Positions 1 to 7,006 of a stretch of 16,876 nucleotides of DNA are shown in pieces (position 1 is the stretch's first letter; each line of letters opens with the position of its first letter). A model generated the notes under the pieces. It was not told the DNA's origin and ran no database searches. It saw only the letters and a program-made list of their open reading frames with translations. The position numbers and the translations under genes are program-made. This stretch comes from Chloroflexi bacterium UBA4733 (GTDB lineage: Bacteria > Chloroflexota > UBA4733), in assembly GCA_002404055.1 (NCBI GenBank), contig DHIZ01000419.1, positions 457 to 17,332 of the forward strand, written 5' to 3'.

Positions 1-1978
1 GAGTTGTGCGAGCCGGAAGGGGTCTCCTCCGCTCCCCCCGGCGCAGTAACAGGTCCCCGGCGTTATCGACGCGACCGGACCAACCAGGCGCGACAACCGT
101 CGTGGCATCCTGTTGCACCAGCAGTGCCGGTCCCGCCACACGTTCGCCCGGCGCCAGGCGCGCCCGCAGGATCACCACCGCCTCGGTCCACCCTTGGGGA
201 AACCAGACCCGACAGTGGCCCTGCCGTGCCTCGCCCGGCTCCGACGCCACCGCAGGAAGGGCAAATGAGGAAGCGTGTACGGAACGCACGCGCAGCGTGA
301 CGACCTCCACTGGCTGCGCTGGACGCGCATACCCGTAGCGCTGATTATGCGCGCGGTGAAAGGCAGCCAGCGTGTCAGCAAGGCTGTCCGCCATCGGCAC
401 CGTCAGCTCAAAGGACTGCCCACGGTAGCGGATGTCCAGCGCCGGCAGCAACCGGGCGCCCGCTGGGGCCTCGTCTCTCGCCTGCTCCAGCAAGGGGGCG
501 AAAAGCAGGGCCAGGGTCGCCTCATCCAGGCGATCTGCCAGTTGCAGGATGCTCCGCCGATAGTCGCGCGTCTGGTCGGAGAGCGCCATGCCGAGGGCCG
601 ACAGGACGCCCGGATAACGCGGGACCAGTATGGAGCCGATGCCGAGACTGTCCGCCAGTTCACAGGCGTGCATCGGCCCGGCGCCGCCGAAAGGAACGAG
701 CGTGACGTCGCGTGGATCGTAGCCTTGCTCCACGGAGACGTGGGCCAGGGCGCGGGCCATGCCGGCGTTGACGATGCGAACGATGCCGGCCGCGGTCGCC
801 TCCACGCTCAGCCCCGCGAGTCTGCCCAGGCGTTCCAGGGCTGCTGCTGCATGCTCGCTGTCCAGCGGCATTTCGCCGCCGAGCAGCCCGGACGGAGCCA
901 GGCGACCCAGCAGCAGGTTGGCATCGGTGACGGTCGGTTCACTGCCGCGGCCGTAGCAGGCCGGGCCCGGTTCAGCCCCGGCAGAGGCCGGGCCAACACG
1001 CAGCAGCCCACCGGCATCGAGCCGAGCAATGGAGCCGCCTCCAGCGCCGATAGTATGTACAGCGACCATCGGCTGGCGAATGGGCCGCCCGGCCAGACTG
1101 CCTTCGATCATCATGGGGATGCTGCCGTCGCAAAGGGCCACATCCGTAGACGTACCACCCATATCCAGGCCGATCAACCGCGGCGAAGTCGACCGACCCA
1201 CCGCGAAAGCGCCGGCCACGCCCCCAGCTGGACCAGAGAGGGCCAGGCAGACCGGGTGGCGCGCCGCCGCTTCTGGCGAGGTCAGGCCGCCGGAGCTTTG
1301 CATGAGCTGGACGTTGGGCGCGATCTGACGCAGGCGCTGCAAGTAGCCGGCGGTGACCGGTCCACTGAAGGCGTCGATCACCGTCGTGCTGGCCCGCTCG
1401 TACTCGCGGAACTCCGGCGCGACGTCCGATGACAGAGAGATGAAGCACTGCGGCAGACGCTCCCGCAGCCGTGCGGCGATCTGCTGCTCGTGTTCAGGGG
1501 AAAGGAAGGAGAAGAGCAGGCAGATGGCGATCGCTTCCGCTCCACAACTGGCCAGTTGCTCGGCTAGCGCATCAAGGTCGCGCACATCCAGCGGCTGCAC
1601 CACACTGCCATCCGCGCCGATCCGCTCGTCGACCTCGAAGCAGCGTTCCGGCGGCGCCAGTGGCGCTGGCGGCCGGGCGCGCAGGTCGTAGAGGGAGGGG
1701 CGCTCCTGCCGGCCGATCAGCAGCAGATCGGCAAAACCCCGTGTGGTAATGAAGGCGGTGCGGGCGCCGCGCCCTTGCAGAACGGCATTAGTGACAATAG
1801 TTGTGCCATGCACCACCGGCGTGCTCGGCGGCTGATCCAGCGACGCGATGCCTTCGCCGAACGCCCGCAGCGGGTCATCGGGCGTGCTTGGCCGCTTATG
1901 AATGCGCACGCCATCCGGAGTGAGAAGGACGAAGTCGGTGAAAGTGCCGCCGACATCAATGCCGAGAACGGAAGTCAT
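1..1978 (-). CDS. hyuA: N-methylhydantoinase A / 5-oxoprolinase-type subunit (HyuA family), 3' end cut by window edge
   Basis: 659 codons are visible from ATG at 1978-1976 and the frame stays open to base 1. The family (ASKHA fold) performs ATP-dependent hydrolysis of cyclic imides such as hydantoins or 5-oxoproline, usually with a HyuB partner. Visible motifs are an N-terminal GIDVGGTFTDF phosphate loop (residues 6-16), HGTTIVTNAVL (57-67), LDMGGTSTDVAL (271-282), GAGGGSIARL (311-320), then PGPACYGRG and FGGAGPMHACELA further on. These are the diagnostic HyuA blocks in the expected order. Family members are about 680-720 residues, so only a short tail is missing; a hyuB gene would be expected to the left of the window. 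The ribosome site before the start is weak. The gene lies 36 nt downstream of a small same-strand gene, so it may be read from the same transcript. The precise substrate cannot be told from sequence. Confidence 0.93.
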   Translation of the reverse strand, partial: MTSVLGIDVGGTFTDFVLLTPDGVRIHKRPSTPDDPLRAFGEGIASLDQPPSTPVVHGTTIVTNAVLQGRGARTAFITTRGFADLLLIGRQERPSLYDLRARPPAPLAPPERCFEVDERIGADGSVVQPLDVRDLDALAEQLASCGAEAIAICLLFSFLSPEHEQQIAARLRERLPQCFISLSSDVAPEFREYERASTTVIDAFSGPVTAGYLQRLRQIAPNVQLMQSSGGLTSPEAAARHPVCLALSGPAGGVAGAFAVGRSTSPRLIGLDMGGTSTDVALCDGSIPMMIEGSLAGRPIRQPMVAVHTIGAGGGSIARLDAGGLLRVGPASAGAEPGPACYGRGSEPTVTDANLLLGRLAPSGLLGGEMPLDSEHAAAALERLGRLAGLSVEATAAGIVRIVNAGMARALAHVSVEQGYDPRDVTLVPFGGAGPMHACELADSLGIGSILVPRYPGVLSALGMALSDQTRDYRRSILQLADRLDEATLALLFAPLLEQARDEAPAGARLLPALDIRYRGQSFELTVPMADSLADTLAAFHRAHNQRYGYARPAQPVEVVTLRVRSVHASSFALPAVASEPGEARQGHCRVWFPQGWTEAVVILRARLAPGERVAGPALLVQQDATTVVAPGWSGRVDNAGDLLLRRGERRRPLPARTT

Positions 1979-2014
1979 GCTGCTATCTGCCGTTTGGCCG
2001 AGACAGTAACGAAT

Positions 2015-2242
2015 CTACGACGCTGCTGATTTGCGGGACGTTCGTCTAGCAACATGCAACAGCGCACGGAGCGACTCATTGACCGCGATCGAATCAGGAG
2101 AGGCATCTGCAACATCGGGATCTAACAGTACGAGGTTTGTCCTGCCCGCGTATCGTTCGGCGTATTTTCCTCGTATGCCGTGGCGAAAATCGTACTCCGG
2201 CAGCATGTCAGGCTCCTCCAGAGGTAGCTTGTCCCCACTCAT
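2015..2242 (-). CDS. Small conserved protein of the YDF...GKYAERY type, function unknown, possibly antitoxin-like
   Basis: A 75-residue protein with the core LPEYDFRHGIRGKYAERY, then a hydrophobic stretch NLVLLDPDVADASPDSIAVNESLRAL. From memory, this arrangement (YDF..G.RGKYA.RY, TN.V.LDPDV, PDS..VNEALR) is a recurrent family of small proteins in cyanobacteria and Chloroflexota, often near toxin-antitoxin loci; I cannot verify this here and no toxin gene adjoins it. The ATG at 2242 is preceded by AAGAGG at 7 nt spacing. A second ATG in frame at 2206 (residue 13, just before LPEYDF) also has a good GGAGG about 8 nt upstream, so two starts are possible. The stop (TAG, 2017-2015) is 36 nt before the HyuA start. 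Confidence 0.72.
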   Translation of the reverse strand: MSGDKLPLEEPDMLPEYDFRHGIRGKYAERYAGRTNLVLLDPDVADASPDSIAVNESLRALLHVARRTSRKSAAS

Positions 2243-2277
2243 GGTTCATCCTCTTCCGCCGTGCTGTGGAACCAAGC

Positions 2278-2306
2278 TTGACAAACGACGACAGCCGCGT
2301 CAAGAT
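2278..2306 (+). promoter_or_regulatory. Possible sigma70-type promoter for the RIO-kinase fragment
   Basis: A perfect TTGACA lies at 2278-2283, followed after 17 nt by CAAGAT at 2301-2306. The -10 matches the consensus at only 3 of 6 positions. It sits in the divergent gap between the small minus-strand gene and the kinase fragment, about 60 nt ahead of the kinase start. The call rests mainly on the perfect -35 and the correct spacing. Confidence 0.35.
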
Positions 2307-2368
2307 CACATTCTAGCCGATTGCCTGCTACGGCGCGTGGCAGTGCCCCCCGGAAAGGAGGCCGTGTT

Positions 2369-2866
2369 ATGCAGAAGAGCGGCAAGAAGGCGACCGCGTA
2401 CCGCTGCGCGGCAGAACCGGCGACCGGCCAAGCCTTTTATGTGGCCAAGGTCTATCGCGACCAGGAGTCGCGCGGTTTCAAGAATGACGCCGTGTACCGG
2501 GCCGGCCAGTACATCCGCGACAGCCACCTGCGGCGAGCGCTGGCGAACAAGTCGCGCGTCGGCCGCGAGTTCCAGTTCAGTTCCTGGGTGGGTGCTGAGT
2601 ATGCCACCCATCGCTTGCTGCACGACGCCGGCGCCATCGTCCCGCGGCCGGTAGATCAGGCCGCGAACGCCATCCTCATGGAGTATGTCGGCGACGAGGA
2701 AGGTCCGGCCCCGCCTTTGCAACGAGTCGACCTGGAGCCGCCGGAGGTGCGCCCGCTACGGTCTGCAGGTAAACGCGGCGGTGATGGCAGACCAGTTGTG
2801 GGGACGCTTTCAGCGGGCAGAACTGTAAGAATGCTGGGGACGCTGCACCGCAATGCGGGCGGGTGA
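2369..2866 (+). pseudogene. RIO-type serine/threonine kinase, truncated before the catalytic loop
   Basis: The ATG at 2369 has an excellent ribosome site, AAAGGAGG at 2354-2361 with 7 nt spacing. Residues 1-129 match the N-lobe and hinge of RIO1-type kinases: SGKKATAY (glycine-rich loop region), YVAKVYR with the ATP-binding lysine at K27, FKNDAVYR, RALANKSRVGREFQ, SWVGAEYATHRLLHDAGAIVPRP and the hinge AILMEYVGDEEGPAP. After the PEVRP segment (about nt 2757) similarity stops, and the frame ends 35 codons later at 2866 with no HGDLSxYN catalytic loop or metal-binding Asp. RIO1 homologues are normally about 250-290 residues, so roughly the C-terminal half is gone. A deletion or replacement junction near 2757 is the simplest reading, rather than a point frameshift, because none of the three frames downstream resumes kinase sequence. 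It is probably non-functional as a kinase. Confidence 0.78.
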
Positions 2867-2878
2867 CGACTCCCACGG

Positions 2879-2917
2879 ATAGTATTAGCATGATCATACT
2901 GACCATGCTAATACTAT
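2879..2917. promoter_or_regulatory. AT-rich perfect inverted repeat upstream of the ATPase gene
   Basis: Left arm ATAGTATTAGCATG (2879-2892) and right arm CATGCTAATACTAT (2904-2917) are exact reverse complements, 14 bp each, separated by 11 nt. The element ends 21 nt before the ATPase start codon. It stands out as strongly AT-rich in a GC-rich region, which suggests an operator for a dimeric regulator or an acquired boundary sequence. A terminator is less likely because the arms are AT-rich and no T-run follows the element. Confidence 0.6.
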
Positions 2918-2938
2918 TGGATTCACTAGAGGAGAGCA

Positions 2939-4369
2939 ATGGCGTTCCACAACCGGACGCGCGAACTCGTCACATTGGGGCAGATGCGCCAGTCGCCGCG
3001 GGCGGAACTGTTCATGCTCTACGGTCGGCGCGGCGTGGGCAAGAGCACGCTGCTCAGCCACAGTTTCGCCGATACTCCGCACATCTTTTACCGAGCGACC
3101 CGACGGACGCTGCCGCTGCAACTGGAGACCCTGACAGCCATGGCGCGCGACGCCTATCCCAGCGCGTTCCTGGCGCAACCCTTCGCGTCGATGGAGACCT
3201 TTCTGGCCTGGCTGGCCCACCTGGCTCAAGGTCAAGCGGAACAACCCGTCGTCGTGATCCTGGATGAACTCCCGTACCTGGCCGACGTCGACCGAGGCTT
3301 CCTGACGGTGCTCCAGCACTGGTGGGACCAGCAGAAGCGACTGCCAAATTTGAAACTCATCCTTACCGGCTCTTACGTGGCCTTTATGGAGCGGCAAGTG
3401 CTGGATCTCAACGCTCCGCTCTACAACCGCCGCACCGGATCCTTGAAGTTGGAGCCTTTCGACTACCTGGAAGCCGCCTTGTTCTTTCCCGGCTATACTC
3501 CGCAGGAGCGCATCGAGGCCTACGCCGTACTCGGCGGCATGCCGTCGTATCTCGAACAGTTCGACCCCGACCGGAACCTCGAAGAAAATCTCCTGGCGAC
3601 GGCCCTCCGGCGCAACACCTACTTGAATGAGGAACCGGACTGGCTGCTGTTGGAGGACCTGCGTAAAGATGTCGTCTATGGCTCCATTTTGCGGGCCATT
3701 GCCACCGGCAACCGCCGCCCCAGCGACATCACCCGCGCCATCGGCAGGCAAGCGGCCCAGGATGTCTCGGCCCAGTTGCAGTCGCTGCTGGACCTCGACC
3801 TGATCAGACGGGACGTTCCCATCACCGAGCGGCAGCGCCCGATGTCGCGGAACTCGCTCTACTTCCTCGCCGATAACTACCTCGCCTTCTGGTATCGGTA
3901 CGTCGATCCAAATCGGAGCCTGATCGCCCAGAGCCTGGAACGCCGCGTCCTGGCGCGTATCCAGCAGTCCTTTGCCGAATATGTCTCCCGTCCGCCCTTC
4001 GAGGAGGTCTGCCGCCAGTTCCTGTGGCATGCCTACCGCTTCGGCACATTGCCGAAAGAACTGCAGTTCGACGAAGTGGGGACGTGGTGGGATGGCGGAC
4101 ATGAGATCGACGTCGTCGCCCGCGAGAATGGCCTGACGACCCTCACGGGGTCATGCAAATGGACGCAGGCGTCGATCGGGCTGAGTGAGCTCGCCGCACT
4201 GCAGCAAACACTGGCTGCCGGAGCGTCTCAACTGCATCCATCCCCTACCTGTTACTGGGCCCTCTTCTCTCGTACCGGGTTCGCCGCCGATCTCCGGTCC
4301 CTCGCTCAACGGGTGGATCAGCGCGTCCTGCTTTTCACGCCTGACGATCTCTATCCGCAGGCCTGGTAG
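2939..4369 (+). CDS. COG1672-type P-loop ATPase with C-terminal DUF234 / PD-(D/E)XK-like domain
   Basis: A 476-residue protein with an ATG at 2939 and AGAGGAGA just upstream. Walker A is GRRGVGKST (29-37) and Walker B is VVVILDE (104-110), placing it in the STAND-like ATPase group common in archaea and thermophilic bacteria. A winged-helix segment (about 235-300) includes PSDITRAIG and LDLDLIRRDVPI. The C-terminus has WWDGGHEIDVVA with D391 and GSCKW with K407, matching the nuclease-like DUF234 tail. The usual acidic residue of the E-x-K motif is Ser405 here, so nuclease activity may be altered or lost. The biological role of the family is not settled; defence or mobile-element association is often suggested. 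The gene follows an AT-rich inverted repeat and precedes Uma2 by about 94 nt. The only long open frame antisense to it (2894-4102) has no recognisable content. Confidence 0.92.
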   Translation: MAFHNRTRELVTLGQMRQSPRAELFMLYGRRGVGKSTLLSHSFADTPHIFYRATRRTLPLQLETLTAMARDAYPSAFLAQPFASMETFLAWLAHLAQGQAEQPVVVILDELPYLADVDRGFLTVLQHWWDQQKRLPNLKLILTGSYVAFMERQVLDLNAPLYNRRTGSLKLEPFDYLEAALFFPGYTPQERIEAYAVLGGMPSYLEQFDPDRNLEENLLATALRRNTYLNEEPDWLLLEDLRKDVVYGSILRAIATGNRRPSDITRAIGRQAAQDVSAQLQSLLDLDLIRRDVPITERQRPMSRNSLYFLADNYLAFWYRYVDPNRSLIAQSLERRVLARIQQSFAEYVSRPPFEEVCRQFLWHAYRFGTLPKELQFDEVGTWWDGGHEIDVVARENGLTTLTGSCKWTQASIGLSELAALQQTLAAGASQLHPSPTCYWALFSRTGFAADLRSLAQRVDQRVLLFTPDDLYPQAW

Positions 4370-4463
4370 GGGGGTAGCCTGAGCAGGGCGGCAATTGAAA
4401 GGGTCCCATGCTAGGCTTGCACGGCTGGCCCGCGTCCCAGGCGGGCGATGGAATGGGGTCCTG

Positions 4464-5078
4464 ATGGCAATCAGTACGCGCACAGCGATGCCTCAGCCGA
4501 GCAAGCGCAGCTATACCCTGGCCGACCTTCTGGCGCTCCCCGCAGACGGGCCGCGTTATGAACTGCTGGGAGGGGAGTTGGTCCTGATGCCGCCGCCTGA
4601 TGTCGCGCACATGCTGATCCTGCAGCAACTCTTGCGCTTGCTCTTCGTGGCGGAAGACGCCGGCTATGGCGTGGCCGGGTCCGGTCCATGCGCGGTGGCG
4701 CTGGACTATCTCCAGCGCGGCTTGCGCGGCATCGACGGTTCGGAGCCCGATGTCTTTTTCGTCCGCAAGGAGCACGCCCACGCCTTACGAGGCGACTTCG
4801 TGCGGGACGTACCGGGTCTGGTGATCGAGGTGCTCTCACCGAAGACTCGCAAGAACGATCTGCTCGGTGGGAGCAAGTGGCAAACCTACGAACGCAACGG
4901 CGTGCCGTACTACTGGACTGTCGACCCGGTGGGACGGACGGTGACACAATACGCCTACCGGGATAGCCAGTTCATGGAAGAGGCAGTATTGCGTCCCGGT
5001 GCAGTGCTGCATTGCCCCCTGTTCCCGGGGGTCACACGCGCTGTGGCCGACGTCTTCCCGGCCGGGCGTGAGGGGTAG
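4464..5078 (+). CDS. Uma2 family endonuclease (DUF820, restriction-endonuclease-like fold)
   Basis: A 204-residue protein if started at ATG 4464; an ATG at 4488 and a TTG extension to 4395 are alternatives. The ribosome site is weak at each. Family hallmarks are in order: YTLADLLALP, the substrate-loop region RYELLGGELVLMPPP (31-45), EPDVFFV with D96, VIEVLSPKT with E122, then D132, K139 and Y142, and the closing GVPYYWTVDP block (146-154). D96, E122 and K139 fit a PD-(D/E)XK active site. Uma2 proteins are greatly expanded in cyanobacteria and Chloroflexota; their natural substrate is unknown. The stop at 5078 is followed by an imperfect GC hairpin and then a MITE-like element. Confidence 0.9.
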   Translation: MAISTRTAMPQPSKRSYTLADLLALPADGPRYELLGGELVLMPPPDVAHMLILQQLLRLLFVAEDAGYGVAGSGPCAVALDYLQRGLRGIDGSEPDVFFVRKEHAHALRGDFVRDVPGLVIEVLSPKTRKNDLLGGSKWQTYERNGVPYYWTVDPVGRTVTQYAYRDSQFMEEAVLRPGAVLHCPLFPGVTRAVADVFPAGREG

Positions 5079-5085
5079 ACAGGCA

Positions 5086-5113
5086 GCCGCTGGCGCATTC
5101 GTCCGCGAGCGGC
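5086..5113 (+). terminator. Imperfect GC-rich hairpin downstream of the Uma2 gene
   Basis: GCCGCTGGC (5086-5094) can pair with GCGAGCGGC (5105-5113) with one mismatch and a 10-nt loop. It lies 8 nt after the Uma2 stop codon. No T-run follows, so termination is only a suggestion from position. Confidence 0.3.
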
Positions 5114-5122
5114 ACGACGCCT

Positions 5123-5300
5123 CTAGAGCGCCGGTCCACTAATCGCTGCCGCCGGTTCGCCCGCCCGTTTACGGGCGGGCGAACCACCCGCTGCGGCGGG
5201 TGGTTCGCCCGGCGCCCGTCAAACACTCCGGCGATGGCCGCAATGAAGAGCTGAGACTGCTCGCTCTCGCAAGGTCGGGTTCAGTGGACCGGCGCTCTAG
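5123..5300. mobile_element. MITE-like element, 178 bp, with 18-bp perfect terminal inverted repeats
   Basis: CTAGAGCGCCGGTCCACT (5123-5140) and AGTGGACCGGCGCTCTAG (5283-5300) are exact reverse complements. Both ends carry CTAG, a self-complementary tetranucleotide that could be a target-site duplication (IS5-type elements often duplicate TA or CTAG); the inner repeats would then be 14 bp. The element lies exactly in the gap between the Uma2 stop (5078) and the hepT stop (5335). It is too short to encode a transposase and has no convincing open frame. Two large internal hairpins are annotated separately. Mobilisation by a transposase elsewhere in the genome is inferred. Confidence 0.65.
5154..5211. 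repeat. Two overlapping perfect hairpins inside the MITE-like element
   Basis: Hairpin 1: GGTTCGCCCGCCCGT (5154-5168) pairs with 5171-5185 over 15 bp with a 2-nt gap. Hairpin 2: CGGGCGAACCACCCGC (5176-5191) pairs with 5196-5211 over 16 bp with the loop TGCG. The segment CGGGCGAACC (5176-5185) is shared, so the two hairpins cannot form in full at the same time. The sequence GGTTCGCCCG occurs on both sides, at 5154-5163 and 5202-5211. Confidence 0.75.
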
Positions 5301-5334
5301 TCCGCCGTTGCGGAGGGGAGGGGATGCTGCCAGA

Positions 5335-5670
5335 CTACGTGAATTCTCCGAGGATGACGTTGATCTGCTGCTTGAGTACCGGCAAATCACGTACAACTAT
5401 CTCTCGAATCGTAGGCAGGTCAATGTCGAAATAGTGATGTACCAGCTTATTGCGCAGCCGCCCGATGTCGCGCCATGGCACATCCTGGTGTCGTTCTTTA
5501 AGTTCAACCGACAATGAGCGTACAGCTTCTCCGATTACTTGTAGATACCGCAACACGAGCGACTGGAGCGGCTCGTCGTTTTCCAGGGCGTTCAAGCCAG
5601 TCGCTGTATACTTCTCGATGCGCTCTATCGCTTCGGCGATGTCCTCCAGATAGAGACGGTCATTCCTCAT
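5335..5670 (-). CDS. hepT: HepT-like HEPN-domain toxin (type VII toxin-antitoxin)
   Basis: A 111-residue all-alpha protein starting at ATG 5670-5668. The HEPN ribonuclease signature R-x4-H-x-Y appears as RNKLVHHY (R73, H78, Y80), preceded by LEDIAEAIERIEKY and ALRSLV-type helices typical of HepT (DUF86). Its ATG overlaps the mntA stop codon in an ATGA, so translation is coupled. In characterised pairs HepT is an RNA-cleaving toxin, and MntA neutralises it by adding AMP to the motif tyrosine; Y80 is the equivalent residue here. Motif residues look intact, so an active pair is plausible. The stop (5337-5335) lies 35 bp from the MITE-like element. Confidence 0.93.
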   Translation of the reverse strand: MRNDRLYLEDIAEAIERIEKYTATGLNALENDEPLQSLVLRYLQVIGEAVRSLSVELKERHQDVPWRDIGRLRNKLVHHYFDIDLPTIREIVVRDLPVLKQQINVILGEFT

Positions 5671-5957
5671 AGGGGAACTGCGTCCCGCAGCGCTTCTCTC
5701 GCTACGCGGGGCCGTAGCGCACGGGCGAGGCCAACGTCGACGGGGCAGCCCAGCAGATCTTCGAGGTTCCCTTCCAACGCACACAGGTCGAGCAGGCTAC
5801 GCCCATCCTCAAGATCAATGAGGATATCAACGTCGCTACCAGGCAGGGCGTCGCCACGAGCCAAGGAGCCGAACAGGCGAACGTTAGTAGCCCCATAACG
5901 GGCTGCGATGGCGAGGATGTCACTCCGTTGCCGTTGGAGTTCTTCCCGGGTCACCAT
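5667..5957 (-). CDS. mntA: MntA-like minimal nucleotidyltransferase antitoxin
   Basis: A 96-residue protein starting at ATG 5957-5955, chosen because GGAGG precedes it at 7 nt spacing; the frame is open further upstream to 6065 but without family similarity. The nucleotidyltransferase signature is LFGSLARGDALPGSDVDILID: G30-S31, ten residues, then D42-x-D44, with the third acidic residue likely in PVDV (D74). In known systems it AMPylates the HepT toxin, using ATP. It is first in a two-gene unit with hepT, overlapping by 4 nt. No clear promoter is visible in the roughly 100 nt before it. Confidence 0.92.
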   Translation of the reverse strand: MVTREELQRQRSDILAIAARYGATNVRLFGSLARGDALPGSDVDILIDLEDGRSLLDLCALEGNLEDLLGCPVDVGLARALRPRVAREALRDAVPL

Positions 5958-6061
5958 GGCTTTCCCTCCGAAGCCGGCCGTGGACCAGGCAATCGTCGAC
6001 ACATATCCCGCATTGTGCCACAAGCGGTGAGAAATCCCCGTCTCGGCCGGTGTCCAGCTTG

Positions 6062-7006
6062 TCACGGACGATCCTCAGCGGTTGGCGGCTCTGTGGGCGC
6101 CGCCAGCGAAAGCCGTTGCTCCATCTGGCGTTGCATCCCATCCATGTCAACTCCCAAGGCGGTAAGTGTCAACGCGGCAACGCCCATACGCTCTTGCAGC
6201 AACGCCAGGAGTAGGTGCTCCGGCCCCACGCTGGTCTGATCCCGCTGCTTCGCCAGGGCGAGCGCGCTGCGCACCACCTCCCGGCCTCGCTGACTGTAGC
6301 CTTTGACGGCCGCCGGCTCCGCCTTTCCCGCTCCCATAATCTCACCTACTGCCTGCCGAACTGCCTCCACTGTCACGCCTTGCGCCGTCAGCGTCGTAGC
6401 GGCCGGGTTGTCCTCCTGGCGCAGCAGGCCGAGCAGAAGATGCTCGGTGCCTATATAGTCGTGACGGAGGTGCGCTGCCTCTTCTTGGGCCAGTTCCAGT
6501 GTCGTCCGCAGCGCCGGAGCGAAGGAGCGGAGCTCAGACCTGCTGAAACCGACGTGCCAGGGTGTCCGTGGTCGCTCCACGGGTTGTTCGCCGGGACGCG
6601 GCAGAGGGGCGGCGCAGTGCAGACAGGTGTCCAATTCGCTGCCGACGTTCACCGTGCCGCAGATGGGGCAGAGGTACAGCCAGTGGACGCCACCCGGCGT
6701 CGTGGCCGTCGGGATGCCCGGTTCCGGCAGCGGTCCGAAAGATAACTGCTCTACGGTGCCATCCTCTCGTCGGGTCGCGACGCGGAAGACATCCGGGTCG
6801 TCCAGGTCGGCCTGTGATCCGTCGATCAGCATCTCCACACAGAGCAGAATGCATTCGCTGCAGATGTAGACGCCGGGGCCGGCGATCAGCCGCCAGACCT
6901 GGTGTTGCTTCTTGCCGCAGAAGGAGCAGGCGAACGCCGCCCTGACCTTGCTACCGCTCGCTACAGGTTGGTCGCTCTCAATTGTTGCTGCTTGCTGTTC
7001 GTTCAT
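6062..7006 (-). CDS. ClpX-type zinc-finger / zinc-ribbon / Clp N-domain protein without AAA+ module
   Basis: A 314-residue protein. Residues 27-52 form a ClpX C4 zinc finger (C27-x2-C30, C49-x2-C52, with [11 protein letters not shown]). Residues 113-131 form a second zinc ribbon (CPIC and CLHC). Residues about 154-224 and 236-299 are two Clp N repeats, each with the EHLLLxLL block ([18 protein letters not shown]). There is no Walker motif, so it is not an unfoldase by itself. Both the zinc finger and the ClpN domain are substrate/adaptor-binding modules in ClpX and ClpA/C, which suggests a binding or adaptor role near the Clp protease (inference). Its ATG follows the sigma-factor stop codon with no spacing, and GGGAAGG inside the sigma gene serves as ribosome site. 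It occupies the place where an anti-sigma gene is normally found. Confidence 0.88.
   Translation of the reverse strand: MNEQQAATIESDQPVASGSKVRAAFACSFCGKKQHQVWRLIAGPGVYICSECILLCVEMLIDGSQADLDDPDVFRVATRREDGTVEQLSFGPLPEPGIPTATTPGGVHWLYLCPICGTVNVGSELDTCLHCAAPLPRPGEQPVERPRTPWHVGFSRSELRSFAPALRTTLELAQEEAAHLRHDYIGTEHLLLGLLRQEDNPAATTLTAQGVTVEAVRQAVGEIMGAGKAEPAAVKGYSQRGREVVRSALALAKQRDQTSVGPEHLLLALLQERMGVAALTLTALGVDMDGMQRQMEQRLSLAAPTEPPTAEDRP

Noticed and set aside
275..1432. Long open frame (385 codons) on the plus strand
   Set aside because: It is antisense to HyuA, its protein is Arg/Gln/Gly-rich with no family motifs, and the minus strand encodes clear HyuA blocks throughout.
2894..4102. 402-codon open frame on the minus strand
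   Set aside because: It lies opposite the ATPase gene, which has Walker A and B motifs; the antisense frame is a GC-codon-bias shadow without recognisable domains.
5151..5211. CRISPR-like repeat array
   Set aside because: The repeats are adjoining palindromes within one mobile element, without regular spacers.
5958..6061. Promoter for the mntA/hepT unit
   Set aside because: TTGTGG and TATGTG-like hexamers exist but with wrong spacing, so no call is justified.
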